From NCBI GenBank assembly GCA_963682055.1, contig OY821747.1:22938126-23002125 (forward strand): 64,000 nucleotides of DNA, given 5' to 3'. Below the pieces are notes generated by a model that saw only the letters and a list, made by a program, of their open reading frames with translations, had not been told where the DNA came from and made no database searches. This DNA comes from Primula veris (Eukaryota; Streptophyta; Magnoliopsida; Ericales; Primulaceae). Made by a program: the position numbers and the translations under genes. Each line of letters opens with the position of its first letter. The stretch's first letter is position 1. Below are positions 22,969-33,029 of the stretch, in pieces.

Positions 22969-23609
22969 TAGGGGTGACATTTTTTACCGACTTGTACCAA
23001 TCGACCGCTTTTCGAGCCAAACCAATCAAGTCGGTAGCAAAAGTTTGGTATACCAACATTACGGTACGGTACAACCGAACCGATCTTTGAAAGTCGGTTC
23101 GGTTTCGGTATTCGTTTGGTAAGTTCGGTATGGTACCGATTCAAACCGAAATATTAAAATATACTATATAGACAAATAAAATAAAACAATTATATACACT
23201 TAATTATTAACGTACGTTGTTATAATATACTTATATTACTTTCTCGAGTGAATACTTATTTATTTATAAATTTTATTAGAAATATCTACTAGTGTTTATT
23301 TTTTTATGCAAAGAAACAAAAAAAGTAACAATAATATAAATAAATATTTATTTTTAATCTACTATTTTTAAAACTTTATACTATGTATTTTTTTTTAAAG
23401 TGCACCATTTTTCTATCATCACTTGTAAACTCTAAAGTTTAGTATAAAACTGAAACCGAACCGAACCAACCGAATAGTTTGGTATACCGAAAGTTCGGTA
23501 TACCGAATTTTTTGGTTCGGTTATGGTATAAAAATTCTCAAACCAAACTAGTTTGGTACGGTATCGGTACGTAGTCAAAAAATTCGGTATCGAACCGATG
23601 TCAGCCCTA
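22969..23609. mobile_element. hAT-type MITE with exact 8-bp target duplication
   Basis: The 641-base element starts TAGGGGTGACAT and ends with the complement, ATGTCAGCCCTA (one mismatch). An identical 8-base AATAAAAT lies immediately outside each end (22961-22968 and 23610-23617), the hallmark of hAT transposition. Both flanks inside are rich in CGGTTCGGTT / AACCGAACCG words that pair with each other. No transposase ORF is present, so it is non-autonomous. Confidence 0.9.
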
Positions 23610-23617
23610 AATAAAAT

Positions 23618-23958
23618 CATCAAGCTAATATATTTTGTGTTTCTAAGTTTTCATTCGCTTACATCCTAAAAATAATAGTTCCATGACTTTAAATAGACAA
23701 ATTTTGATGAAAATCAATGGCAGAAGCCCGTAAACAACTTGTAGAAATGGAAGACTTGAGTATGGAAAGAACAATTAGTGTCTAGTTAAATAAATAAATA
23801 AAAGACACTTCGACCAGTATAAAGTTGTCTCGGAAATCAATAAATTTTCACAAGCCCAGTTCAAATTAGATAAATCCTATGACATTTAGAGAATCATAAA
23901 CGTGAACATTAGAGTCGTTACAATATCCACCAAATTTATATCTAACATAAATCATTAG
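23618..23958. other. Short intergenic spacer
   Basis: AT-rich DNA between the hAT MITE and the Tat retrotransposon. Nothing coding is visible. It ends in ATTAG (23954-23958), the left target duplication of the retrotransposon. Confidence 0.6.
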
Positions 23959-24531
23959 TGATAAACCCATAACTTTGGTCGGTCACGTTAGGGTTTTCAA
24001 CAATAATATAATGGTAAATCAACTTATAAATAATGGACACTTCTTGGTATTTATTATTGCTCGGATTATTATCTTTATTCGGACTATTACACTTGCTCGG
24101 ATCAGTATCTCTGTATTACAACGGTGCTCGATTTGACTACTTAATCTCTCTTCTTGGTCTTTCTTCCCTTTTATTCGGTACTCGACTTTATCTTTGCTCG
24201 GCTTATCTCTTGGCGTGATAAGCTTTGACTAATTTCTCTCTTTTCTCAACTTCTCTCTATATTTTTTGGATATATTTTCTGGTCTTTTTCTAGGAGGGGT
24301 AGTTGGCTATTTATAGGCAACTATGCTTTCTAAGATGTTGACAAATGTCTCCATCTCAGGGGGTTTTTCAGACATGGGTCCCCAGTTGAGTGGGCTTGGG
24401 CTTTTGATAGTAATACCTTATTTTCCTATAAAAAGCATGAGATGACCCATTTAAGCGTTGGATACCCATTTATAAAGTGGGTTGATTATTACCCGAATAG
24501 AATATTCGGGTCTAATTTTTATGTTCTATCA
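23959..24531 (-). repeat. 3' LTR of the Tat element (left in window)
   Basis: This 573-base LTR is nearly identical to 36299-36871. On the minus strand it starts TGATAGAACATAAAAATTAG and ends TTATGGGTTTATCA. A minus-strand TATAAATA lies at 24308-24315. Its inner neighbour on the minus strand, ending GGGAGCACT, is the likely polypurine tract. Confidence 0.95.
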
Positions 24532-24714
24532 AGTGCTCCCTGACTTCCTCGGCGTGGTTTCCATGTCGAGGGAGTCATGCTTGGTCTATCGAGGATATTA
24601 CTTCGGTCTCGTCGTTCCCAATGCTTCGTTGAAAATCGTAATAGATTTATGACGGTTCCTTGGAGGGCCCATTTAATGTTTCCTATCCTAATATCTTTCT
24701 TCGAGGAAAACTCC

Positions 24715-24720
24715 TATAAA
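24715..24720 (+). promoter_or_regulatory. TATA box of antisense ORF A
   Basis: TATAAA lies 55 bases upstream of the ATG at 24775, a spacing that fits a plant core promoter with a short leader. It is one of five such boxes in the antisense block. Confidence 0.5.
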
Positions 24721-24774
24721 GGGGTGTGCCCCCTCCATAATTAGGCATTTTACTACTACTTTGCTCGTGACGTA

Positions 24775-25098
24775 ATGGCTTCCTCTGGTTCTACTGGTGA
24801 GAGCTCCTTTAATTATATTTCTTATTTAGAAACGGAGATCAAGAAATCTCGTACCGCGAATAAGAAACTCGTGGTCAAGGTTTCAAACTACAAGAAAAGG
24901 TTGTCTGACATGGATTCTGATCATCATGTGACGATGGCCGATCGGGATTGGGCTTACGAGCATATAAAGAGGCTCGAGGCTAATCTGGCTAAGCAGAAGG
25001 CAGCAAAAAGGGCCTATAAGCTTGCCTTCAAGGAGTTGCATCTCGGTCTAAACCGAGTTCGGATGACGATGAAGAAGGCTCTTCCTCGAAATAATTAG
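24775..25098 (+). CDS. Antisense ORF A, small coiled-coil protein
   Basis: This intronless ORF of 107 residues starts MASSGSTGESSFNY and then becomes highly charged and helical: LETEIKKSRTANKK, then RLEANLAKQKAAKRAYKLAF near residues 65-85, typical of coiled coils. It matches no family I can name. A TATA box lies 55 bases upstream and an AATAAA at 25163-25168 follows the stop, so it looks like a complete transcription unit. It lies antisense to the retrotransposon. The KRAYKLAFKELH segment recurs in ORF B, so A and B are likely duplicates. Confidence 0.55.
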   Translation: MASSGSTGESSFNYISYLETEIKKSRTANKKLVVKVSNYKKRLSDMDSDHHVTMADRDWAYEHIKRLEANLAKQKAAKRAYKLAFKELHLGLNRVRMTMKKALPRNN

Positions 25099-25327
25099 TC
25101 TTTTGTGATTTCTTTGTATCTGGTGTTATCACCAAGTTGTAATCGAATCACGGAAGAATCTTAATAAAACATATTTTACTTACGTTCCTGTCTGTTTATT
25201 TCTTTGATATCTTATTGGATGACTCCATTGGACTTGAATTGCTGTAGTTATCCATAAATGCTCTTGGGAAGTTCAAGAGGCTTGTCTCTTTCTCTTAGAT
25301 GACCTTTGATCTACCACTTGTTCTTCT

Positions 25328-25334
25328 TATAAAA
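25328..25334 (+). promoter_or_regulatory. TATA box of antisense ORF B
   Basis: TATAAAA followed by GGGGG lies 58 bases before the ATG at 25386. ORF A shows a similar box with AGGGGTG after it, which suggests the promoter was duplicated with the gene. Confidence 0.5.
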
Positions 25335-25385
25335 GGGGGACTGCCCATATATTCTTTGAACAGCTCATTCTTTATTATCGAACAA

Positions 25386-25724
25386 ATGGCTTCTCCTCAT
25401 GACGCTAATGGTGACAACCTTCCTGAATATGTTCCTCATCTTGAAGAGGAAGTTAAGAAAGTGCGTTATCTCGAGAAGAGGGTTGCCCGGTTGTTGGTGG
25501 AAGCTCGTCGGGCCGCCGAACTAGACGAGCGATTTGACGCCATGGAGAAGGAGCACCGGAGGTCTTTGCTCGACAGTATTCGTGCTCGTGCTCGGATCAA
25601 AGAGCTCGAGGCCTCTAGAGACAGGCAAATTGCTTCCAAGAGGGCTTACAAATTAGCCCTTGAGGAAGTGTATGCTCGGTCGAAGAAGAAGCCCGGTGAA
25701 GAAGCTGGTCCTTCTACAAAATAA
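25386..25724 (+). CDS. Antisense ORF B, small coiled-coil protein
   Basis: Intronless, 112 residues, starting MASPHDANGDNLPEYVPHLE. The rest is a charged helix (EEEVKKVRYLEKRVARLL, then RARARIKELEASRDRQIASK), ending KKPGEEAGPSTK. The segment ASKRAYKLALEEV corresponds to AAKRAYKLAFKEL of ORF A, in the same relative place. The longer reading frame opening at 25299 would run through the TATA box, so the start at 25386 is preferred. No known family. Function unknown. Confidence 0.55.
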   Translation: MASPHDANGDNLPEYVPHLEEEVKKVRYLEKRVARLLVEARRAAELDERFDAMEKEHRRSLLDSIRARARIKELEASRDRQIASKRAYKLALEEVYARSKKKPGEEAGPSTK

Positions 25725-26280
25725 TACTATTTTTCTTTGTGATGTAATGTCTTTTTGTCGAGAAGTATCTTGTAATGAAGTTCCCCTTGATTAATGAAAA
25801 TTCTTCTTTTTCTCGTTCTTGTATGATTTATTTTCCCAATGCATTTAATTTTGACTGCGCACGCTTGTGGCCTCATTAATGCTTTTTCTTGGGTCCTGCG
25901 TTTGACCTTATCCATTGAACCTTCTGTCTCTTTATATCTAGGGACCAGTGGGATTTCTTGAGCCTCGTGCATAAAATCTTATTCACCAGAGTTCTCTTGA
26001 GCTTTGCGCAAAAGATCTTTATCATTTATTTGAACTGTTGCCTTTCCCCAAAATGACGCGTGTTTCGATGCCATTATGACTTACCCCTTTTAAATATTGG
26101 TAAGAATCCAAGCGTTTCTTGAACAAGAGTGGCTTTTAATTACTCACGCTTTTTTAGAGCCCTTTGGGAATCCAAACGTTTTTTTTTTCTTGAACAGACA
26201 CATCTTTTAATTGCCGTCGCTTCTTACTACCCATTGGCGAACGGTTGCGACTCTCAATACGAGCCCTCATCTAATTGATC

Positions 26281-26288
26281 TATAAATA
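26281..26288 (+). promoter_or_regulatory. TATA box of antisense ORF C
   Basis: TATAAATA lies 20 bases before the first ATG at 26301, which is too close for that codon to be the normal start; the coiled-coil part begins about 100 bases later. Confidence 0.4.
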
Positions 26289-26300
26289 CCTGCTTACAGC

Positions 26301-26666
26301 ATGGTTATATCCACAACCCTCATCATATTATTTTCCCCCATATACAGATCCTCATCTTATAATTTTCATAAGACGTCTGGTCCTTTCTCCCAATCAGCAT
26401 TAGCTTTGCAAGTGGAGGCTTTTGAAGCCTCCTATGGCCATGTACAAAGGCTGTTGAAGGATGCCGAGGAGGAATTGAAGGTGATGCGTTATCACCATAC
26501 CGAGATGGTTCGGGAATTAACTTGGCTAAGATCCGAACTGGATTATTGCCGACGTGCTCGTCAGGCTCTAGTCAAAGAGAATGAGATGCTAAGGGGGAAC
26601 CCGACACTTCGAGACAGGAATGTCTCTGTCGGGCCCTCTCATCGATACCGATCGACTTCCCCCTAG
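26301..26666 (+). CDS. Antisense ORF C, coiled-coil protein, start uncertain
   Basis: The open frame covers 121 residues, of which the last 85 look real: LQVEAFEASYGHVQRLLKDA, EELKVMRYHHTEMVRELTWL, then RRARQALVKENEMLRGN, a charged coiled coil. The first 35 residues are hydrophobic and Ser-rich and may be untranslated leader, since the TATA box is only 20 bases upstream of 26301; the original start codon may have been lost. It shares style, size and orientation with ORFs A, B, D and E, but no clear sequence match to them by eye. Confidence 0.4.
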   Translation: MVISTTLIILFSPIYRSSSYNFHKTSGPFSQSALALQVEAFEASYGHVQRLLKDAEEELKVMRYHHTEMVRELTWLRSELDYCRRARQALVKENEMLRGNPTLRDRNVSVGPSHRYRSTSP

Positions 26667-27165
26667 CCACACCTTTTTTCTTTTTATTTCTTTCATTTTC
26701 TTTTCCCCATCTTTTCCCATCTCTTTCTTTTTCTTCTTTTTATTTCTCAGTTTCCCTCATTTCTTCCTCTTCCTCTTTTGTTTTTTATGCTTTGTTCTCT
26801 CTACTTTTTCATTTTTTTCTTTTTCCCTTTCTTTTTTTGTTTTGTTTCTTTGACTTCCTTTTTATTTGTCAGTTTCCTTCATTTCTTCCTCCTCTGCTCT
26901 TTCTCTTTCTTTTTTCTTCATCTTCTTTTTTGCACCACTATGATGTAACAATCAACCCTGTGATCCTAAGGGTTTTGTGTTACGTCTAGGGTTTTTGTCA
27001 TTTTTTCATTTGACTCTTCTTTCTTTTTCACTTCTTCTTTATGTTCCTCCTCATTTTCTTCTTCTTCTTTCCCTCTTATCTTCCTCTTTTCTTGCACTCT
27101 TCTTCTTTTCCTCTTTTTCTTGTTTCTTATGTTTTTCTTTTGGCGCCTCCTGCTCACTCGGCCTG
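26660..27165 (+). repeat. 500-base polypyrimidine tract
   Basis: The plus strand is almost only T and C (runs such as TTTCTTTTCTTTTTCTTC). ORFs here are low-complexity Phe/Ser or Lys/Glu strings and are artefacts. In the minus-strand element this is a polypurine stretch downstream of pol. Confidence 0.85.
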
Positions 27166-27214
27166 CTGATATAGTTGATCTTCTTTGCCTGATTTTCTGT
27201 ACTAGCTCTTCTCG

Positions 27215-27345
27215 GATGTAATAGGTCTTTATCTCGGATGTAACAGATTTTCTTTTCGGATGTAATAGATTTCTTTTTCGGATGTAATAGATTTCTTTTT
27301 CGGATGTAATAGATTTTCTTTTTGGATGTACTCTGATGTAATGAA
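27215..27345 (+). repeat. Tandem repeat, about 25-bp unit
   Basis: About five to six copies of a unit CGGATGTAATAGATTTCTTT with small length changes. It lies between antisense ORFs C and D. No coding role. Confidence 0.85.
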
Positions 27346-27599
27346 CAATGATATATCCCATCTTCATTAATGAAAATTATATTTGCCCTTCTATTTTTGC
27401 ACCTTTATCTTGTATTTCTTCTTATTGTTGAATTTGTGGTTTGTTGGGATGTGGACCTTTTGAGTATCTTGTACCTTTATTTCTTGTTGGACTGTAGACC
27501 TATCCCTCACGTTGTCAATCATAGGTGCACGCTCCCAAGTATTGTCAGGAAACATGCATGCTCCCAAGTATTTGTCAGATAACAACACTAACTTTTCTC

Positions 27600-27607
27600 T
27601 ATAAATA
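27600..27607 (+). promoter_or_regulatory. TATA box of antisense ORF D
   Basis: TATAAATA lies 79-86 bases before the ATG at 27686, a normal plant spacing with a leader of about 50 bases. Confidence 0.5.
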
Positions 27608-27685
27608 CTCAACCTTGATTATTCCTTACCATAAACTTGTGTTGGCTTCACTTATCCCTCTTCTTTTATATCATAACTTATCATA

Positions 27686-28165
27686 ATGTCTGAGCCCGTG
27701 GTGAGATATCATGCTCAGATGAAGGACTTAGATGCTAAGATATCTTGGGTCCATCATAGAATGGCCAGTCTTGAGAAAGAATATGGGGTTTTGGCTTTGA
27801 GTTTATTCGACTCTCATCCCGAGGAGACAATGAAGTGGACCGAGATTTCGGCCTTGAGTCGCCAACTTGATAATTTGTTGTTGCACAGAAATCACTTGGC
27901 CAACTCTTGGTACGAGACCGAGGAGATTTGGGATCATGCTCAGGACAAGTTCGATAACTCCCCTCAAGGCCTAGCTAGTATGATAGTTAGGAATGCTCGG
28001 CTTGAGGAGCGCGTCCGTATCCTTACTAGGATGAACACCGAACTCTCCAGGGAGAATCAGTGTTTGGTAGTCACGAATGACTCTTACCAAGCTCGGCTTG
28101 ACAGCTCTGCTCGGGTAGCTTTCTCCCGGTCTGGTAGTTCGGTTTTTCCCTCCACTGATCCTTAG
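27686..28165 (+). CDS. Antisense ORF D, coiled-coil protein
   Basis: Intronless, 159 residues: MSEPVVRYHAQMKDLDAKIS, then alternating helical segments with SALSRQLDNLLLHRNHLANS and ARLEERVRILTRMNTELSRE, and a Ser-rich tail ending SSVFPSTDP. It is hydrophilic with no signal peptide or membrane span. There are no stops or frameshifts over 480 bases, which is notable in an element whose pol is broken. No known family. Confidence 0.55.
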   Translation: MSEPVVRYHAQMKDLDAKISWVHHRMASLEKEYGVLALSLFDSHPEETMKWTEISALSRQLDNLLLHRNHLANSWYETEEIWDHAQDKFDNSPQGLASMIVRNARLEERVRILTRMNTELSRENQCLVVTNDSYQARLDSSARVAFSRSGSSVFPSTDP

Positions 28166-28316
28166 TTGGATTGGGCTGGTTATCTGATGTATATATTTTT
28201 TTTTGTTTTGGAACTTGTATTTTCTTTTGTATTAGAATCAGATGTACCTTTTCGTATTTCGTGCCTTTGTCTTATGAACCGTTGTGACGCCTTGTACTTC
28301 GTGCCCTTTGATTCCT

Positions 28317-28323
28317 TATAAAT
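28317..28323 (+). promoter_or_regulatory. TATA box of antisense ORF E
   Basis: TATAAAT lies 87 bases before the ATG at 28404. The CTTGTACTTCGTGCC words just upstream partly repeat (28245-28310). Confidence 0.5.
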
Positions 28324-28403
28324 GCTCCCTATTGTCTGTACTTCATTATCCAATCTTCCTTTCTTTCTAAATTTTTGCTGCTTTTAACTTGCTTTTGTTT
28401 GAG

Positions 28404-28766
28404 ATGGCTCATATCACTAGATCCGCCTCTAAAAAGAAAGCCCTTCTAGAAGAGGAGCCTACTTTCCTGCTACCTCGACCGCCTGGTTTCGGGGAGGAGG
28501 ATTTAACTCCTCTTGAGCTAAAAGAAATTGAGATGTCATGGCTGAAACATGATCTCAAGTGTGCTCAAACTGAAGTGAGGAGGTTTAAACTATATTGGGA
28601 CGAGGAGGGCACTGCTCGTTTCAAGGCCGAGCAAAAATGCAAGTCTCAGTCTTATGCATTGCAACAGGCTGAGATGGCTATTACTCGTTTGATTAGGGAA
28701 AAGGAGCGTCTGGAGGAGCTCTTGGCCCAGAAGGATGCCGACATGGGGGGTAGTTCAAAGAAGTAG
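28404..28766 (+). CDS. Antisense ORF E, coiled-coil protein
   Basis: Intronless, 120 residues from MAHITRSASKKKALLEEEPT, then FLLPRPPGFGEEDLTPLELK, and a charged helix with TARFKAEQKCKSQSYALQQA and RLIREKERLEELLAQKDADM. An earlier in-frame ATG at 28389 exists; 28404 is preferred because it sits in GAGATGGCT context. The basic Arg/Lys start could be a nuclear-type signal, which is only a guess. A poly(A)-like ATGAATAATA follows near 28832. No known family. Confidence 0.55.
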   Translation: MAHITRSASKKKALLEEEPTFLLPRPPGFGEEDLTPLELKEIEMSWLKHDLKCAQTEVRRFKLYWDEEGTARFKAEQKCKSQSYALQQAEMAITRLIREKERLEELLAQKDADMGGSSKK

Positions 28767-29541
28767 GATGGTTGTATTTTCTTTGTAAAATTTTCTTTTC
28801 GGTTGTATTGTTTTGTGTTTCCCCCTTTGTGGATGAATAATACTTGTCTTGCACTTGATTCTATCTATCTTACTTTATTTCTTGTGTTCGCTTTGCTTTT
28901 ATGTTAATATCCTTCGATGTCGATCCTGCCTATTTTATTTTGTATCTGTGCCGAACACCGAGCGAGATGCACCGCGGTTATCGGTTATCCCCCCGGAGAG
29001 CGTTGTTAGACTCGAAGCTGAAATGGCGTCGAGCTAGGAACGGTATCCGTTCACCTTGTTCGGTGTGCTATTCGGGTAAGACACGGTTGGGCGTCGAGGA
29101 ACTTAATCGGATGACATCCTTGGTGTGGTAATATTGGTAGCGTATGCTGGAAGCTTTTCATGGTATGGTCCACTGGCCGTTTATTTAGGTGTAATGATGT
29201 GAACTGCCTTGGGTAGTGGGATACACTCTGACGTGGCAAAATCTGGAGCGTTTATCTGTAAAAATAGCAGCGGTTGTGGACTTTTGTATGGTTGCAAAAA
29301 GAGGTAAACCTCTGTCACACGAAAGGACGGTTATTATTTTATTCTTTTAGTGACTCCACTCCCTTTTACTGTGCCAAGTAACCCCTTTTGTTTTTATCAC
29401 ACAATTTTGCTGAAGAAAATATCTGTCTCTCTCTCTAAAGTATATTCTTCCCGCCAAACAGGAAAATCATTCCGCCGCTCGATCTAGGGTTTCGTTGTAT
29501 TTGTCGATAGACTTGCTGCTGGTCTCGCTTGCTTGTTCATA

Positions 29542-32083
29542 ATGATAACTGTAAGTGGTTTTCCTGTACTCATTATTATTATTTTGTGGCGTTGGTATAT
29601 GGTCTAGGTTGTCTATATATGTCTGATGGTTCTCATGTATTGGATTTGTGTGGATTGGGATGATAGTAAAACGTAGGGTTTCTGGTTAATTTGAGTGGGG
29701 GGTGGGGGCTCTCGTTATGGTAATGTTGTTTTGGTTTGGGTATTTGGTTAGTATATTGATGGAGTTTTGATGACGTGTGGACAGGAAATTCTGTCCCAAA
29801 GTCTGGCCCAAGTGGGCACATTTGTGGAAGAGGACTTTAAGAGGCTCGCCGGAATACCGGATAACATACACATTAGGCTGCCTGTTTCTGACGAGGAGGT
29901 GATGGGATTTGTTCCTGTCGGAGAAGTTGTTGTACGTTCTTCGGCATTCTTTACTGGGGGCCTTCGGCTTCCTTTTACTAGCTGGGTGGCGTCGTTTTTT
30001 GAGGTCGTCCAGATTGCTCCGGCCCAACTGGCCCTAAATGGTTACCGTACTCTGAATGGTATTCAAAGGTTATCGTAGTTGTCCGGAATACCTATTGAAC
30101 TGAAGGACGTCTTCGGAGTCTATAGTTTGAGCTTTGAGCGTCGCAGTTCGTATTTGAAGACCCTGCGTGCCTTTTGCCGGCTCGTTATCGGTTTGCCGGA
30201 TACCAACAAAGAGCGCAATCTTGGTATCGTTATAGCTTCCGGTGAATGGGTTGTGCGGGACACCAGATTCCTGGACCGGCTACCAATGCTCCCACTATGC
30301 CAGACCTCGGCGCTCCCAATGTATAGGCTCTGTTAGCTCTTTGGAAATGATGGGGGCCTAGACCGACGCCGGATCCTGCGAGCCGTACTGCTCCCATGCT
30401 GCTCGGGTACCCTATGGGGCCGGCGACCAAGGGGAATCCTACGCCTGAGATCCCCAAAGAGCCCGAGGAGGAATTCTTGAAAGTGGTCCGGGCTCGAAGT
30501 GCTGCTCGGCTTGGGAAAAAGCCCACTCGTTCTAAGCACCGAGCGTCGGACCCCGCTGTTGGCATCCCGAAGAGGGCCAAAGGGGGTGAGACCTCAAGTA
30601 GTGTGGAAGCTGCCGAAGCTGGCCGGGGTGTGGAGGTGGTTGCTTCGACTAAAGGTGGTACCACCGGTGAGGCTGCTGTGAACCTCGATGTAAGTGTTTA
30701 TTTTTGTGAATATTTGCCTTTTGACTTCGCTGTTCCCTGCTTTATATGTCGTCTTGTTTCAGTTTTTGACTTCTTCATTGGTTACCCTTGCGCTTGCCCG
30801 GTCCATGGGTATTATTGTGTTTCAGGGGTCGATCGACGATGTATTCGGACATATGAACCTCTTGACTAACATGGGAGAGGATACGATGACCTTGCCTGTC
30901 ATCTCGCCTATCCCTACCGAGGATCCGATAGATCTGCCCGTTTGCTCGCCCATCCATACTGAGGAAGCGATCGAGCATTGGGCCCCTGAGATCGATCATT
31001 TGGAGAAGGACGTGGGGGTGGAAGTGGAGGTCGGAAAGGAGAATGCCGTGGATGTTGTGATGGGTGTCGAGGATGAGGCTCTCGACGGACCCGAGAAGGT
31101 GTTGGTGGACGGGGTTGCAATGACCCGTTACATTGATCGGTGCGGAGGTGAACTATTGGAGCAACCCCGAGTCTTGAGGATGGGGTATACTGCTCTTAAG
31201 CCCCTCGTGGTCAAGGATGCAGAGAAGATAGCTGCTCTTCCTGCAATGTCGGTTATAGAGCGGGCCAGTACGGACGCGCTTCGGGTATGCTGCGTATATA
31301 TTTTGTTATATAAGTCGTGATGCTCTTATCTCGGCTGGTGTCTGATGTTTCTAAATACAGGTTTTCATGGATATCGCGGTATTAAAAGACCAGCTGTCAG
31401 CACTAGAGGCTGAGAACGATAAGCTGATGGCCGAAAAGAAAGCCATGGTCGAGGATGAAGCTCAGCAAGTGCAGTTGGTCGCCGAGCTAGAGGCGGAGAA
31501 AGAGAAAATGGTCGAGGAGAACGATCGGAAGATAAAGGACATGCTTGTGGCTTTTGAAGCCGAGAAAGAGAAACTGGTCGCCGAGAATAAAACCCTGGGA
31601 GATAATTATGACAAGCTGTCGGTGGACTTTCTGCACGTGACCGAGGATGTCGATAAGTTGATGTCTGAAAAAGAGAGCCTGGTCGTTAAGTACGACCAAC
31701 TAGAGGAGGAGAACTTGCTGCTGGCGGAGGACGTGGAAACCGAAAAGGCTGAGGTGGCCGCTCTGAAAACGGCACATGCGGAGGAGCGGACAAGGTTAGC
31801 AATTATGGCTAATTTCTCTGTCTATTGTGCTCATGTGCGGGTGCTCAATTTCGCGAATGTTCCTCTGTCGGATCGGGCGTGGTCGGAGTTGGTGTATCCC
31901 TGTCCGCATGGTGCACCGCCGAAACCCTTAGACTGGGCGAATCTTCGTGAAGAGGAGCTTCCCCGGCTGCCGGGGCAGACAATTTCGACAGCGCTCCGTC
32001 CTCATTTTATGTCGGCCACGTCCACTCCTCGACCTGATGCTACTGTCACTCCCCCACCCGCATCTCCTCAGGTGGAACCTTGA
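29542..32083 (+). pseudogene. Antisense gene F: gypsy-type transposon domain plus coiled coils
   Basis: An intron-containing model: tiny first exon 29542-29550 (Met-Ile-Thr), then 29785 to 30689 with damage, 30826-31284, 31361-31794 and a last part to the stop at 32083. Donors and acceptors are GT-AG except one acceptor mutated to CGG near 31840. The first 180 residues (GFVPVGEVVVRSSAFFTGGL, LPFTSWVASFFEVVQIAPAQ, VFGVYSLSFERRSSYLKTLR) resemble the plant 'putative gypsy-type transposon' domain (Pfam Transposase_28), by memory of the pattern. The later exons are long coiled coils (LEAENDKLMAEKKAM, LVAELEAEKEKMVEEN). An in-frame TAG at 30076-30078 and a frameshift between about 30250 and 30400 break it, so this copy is likely inactive. 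Confidence 0.5.
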
Positions 32084-32218
32084 CCATTTTTCTGACAGTA
32101 TATATATATTTTTGTTGTTTTTGTGTAGTCTTTTGGTATTCGACTTGTGGGTCTCTTTTGTATCTAGAAACATATTCTTTTGGGGAAGTGATAATATAGG
32201 TGCTGTGTTTTCTTTCTG

Positions 32219-32887
32219 TTGGGCTTTCTCGGGGTAATTTTCCTGTTTGAGGGTTGTCATCTTTTGAAGGATGTGAAAACAAAATATTGTCAGGTACCTA
32301 ATAATCCTCTTGCCGTGGTGGTCTGGACCTCGCCTAGTCGTAGTGTAGGTGACGTTATAGATAGTCTTGAAAGATCTAAGGCTGCCCTAACTGCTGAACT
32401 GAATTCTGCTCGTCATAAAGTCGAGGATTTGAATGTTCACATTGCAAACTTGTCTATTCGGTTACGTGACTTGGGAGAGAAACTCAGCAAAAAGACCGCA
32501 TATTATTCGGCAAACAAGGGTAAAGCGAAGGAACTTCTTGGTGCACTTCGGCGTTCTCGTGATGAAGCACGAGGCCATGTGACGAGCTTGAACTTGGTCC
32601 TAGGGGCCGTTTTCGAGGATGCGGACCTGCTGCTATCCTTTGCCAAAGCGTATTGGGCCCGAGTTCGCGCTTTAGAGGTGCTGGAGCATGTAAAAGGAAT
32701 GAGGGGTGTGGCCCGGGCAGAACGCATAGTTGATGCGACGGCCGGGGTAACTGAGACCACGGCTGCCTTGAACCGAGTCGATGCGGTCGTTCGTGAGCGT
32801 TTGGGGACGCAAATTGTTTCTCTTCGAGATATTCATTTTGCTGACGTCGTTGAGACCTCAGCGTCTGTTGACGGTTTATCGGATTAA
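32219..32887 (+). CDS. Antisense ORF G, helical protein, possible downstream exon
   Basis: The open frame covers 222 residues. A CAG acceptor at 32291-32293 suggests that the real exon starts at 32294 (VPNNPLAVVVWTSPSRSVGD) and that the first 25 residues are intron. Coiled-coil text follows: LERSKAALTAELNSARHKVE, then RDEARGHVTSLNLVLGAVFE and ARAERIVDATAGVTETTAAL. It may be a further exon of gene F by alternative splicing, or a separate gene. No known family. Confidence 0.4.
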   Translation: MGFLGVIFLFEGCHLLKDVKTKYCQVPNNPLAVVVWTSPSRSVGDVIDSLERSKAALTAELNSARHKVEDLNVHIANLSIRLRDLGEKLSKKTAYYSANKGKAKELLGALRRSRDEARGHVTSLNLVLGAVFEDADLLLSFAKAYWARVRALEVLEHVKGMRGVARAERIVDATAGVTETTAALNRVDAVVRERLGTQIVSLRDIHFADVVETSASVDGLSD

Positions 32888-33029
32888 TGACTGAGTAGCT
32901 TGTTTTGTCGTTTTTTGTGTATCTTGTATAAAAATATTCGTTTTTCTCTTTTCGTCTTTTCATTTCTTGCGGTTGTATATTCATCTCGTCTCCTTCTTCC
33001 CCGTTTTTTTTTTATAGGCACACGCTACT

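Noticed and set aside
26620..27367. Several ORFs of 65-133 residues in both strands
   Set aside because: They are Phe/Ser/Leu or Lys/Glu/Arg strings from a polypyrimidine tract and contain the 25-bp tandem repeat; no protein features.
30230..31120. Minus-strand ORFs of 68-144 residues within the antisense block
   Set aside because: They are Pro/Arg-rich shadows of gene F, whose exons on plus show coiled-coil structure and splice signals.
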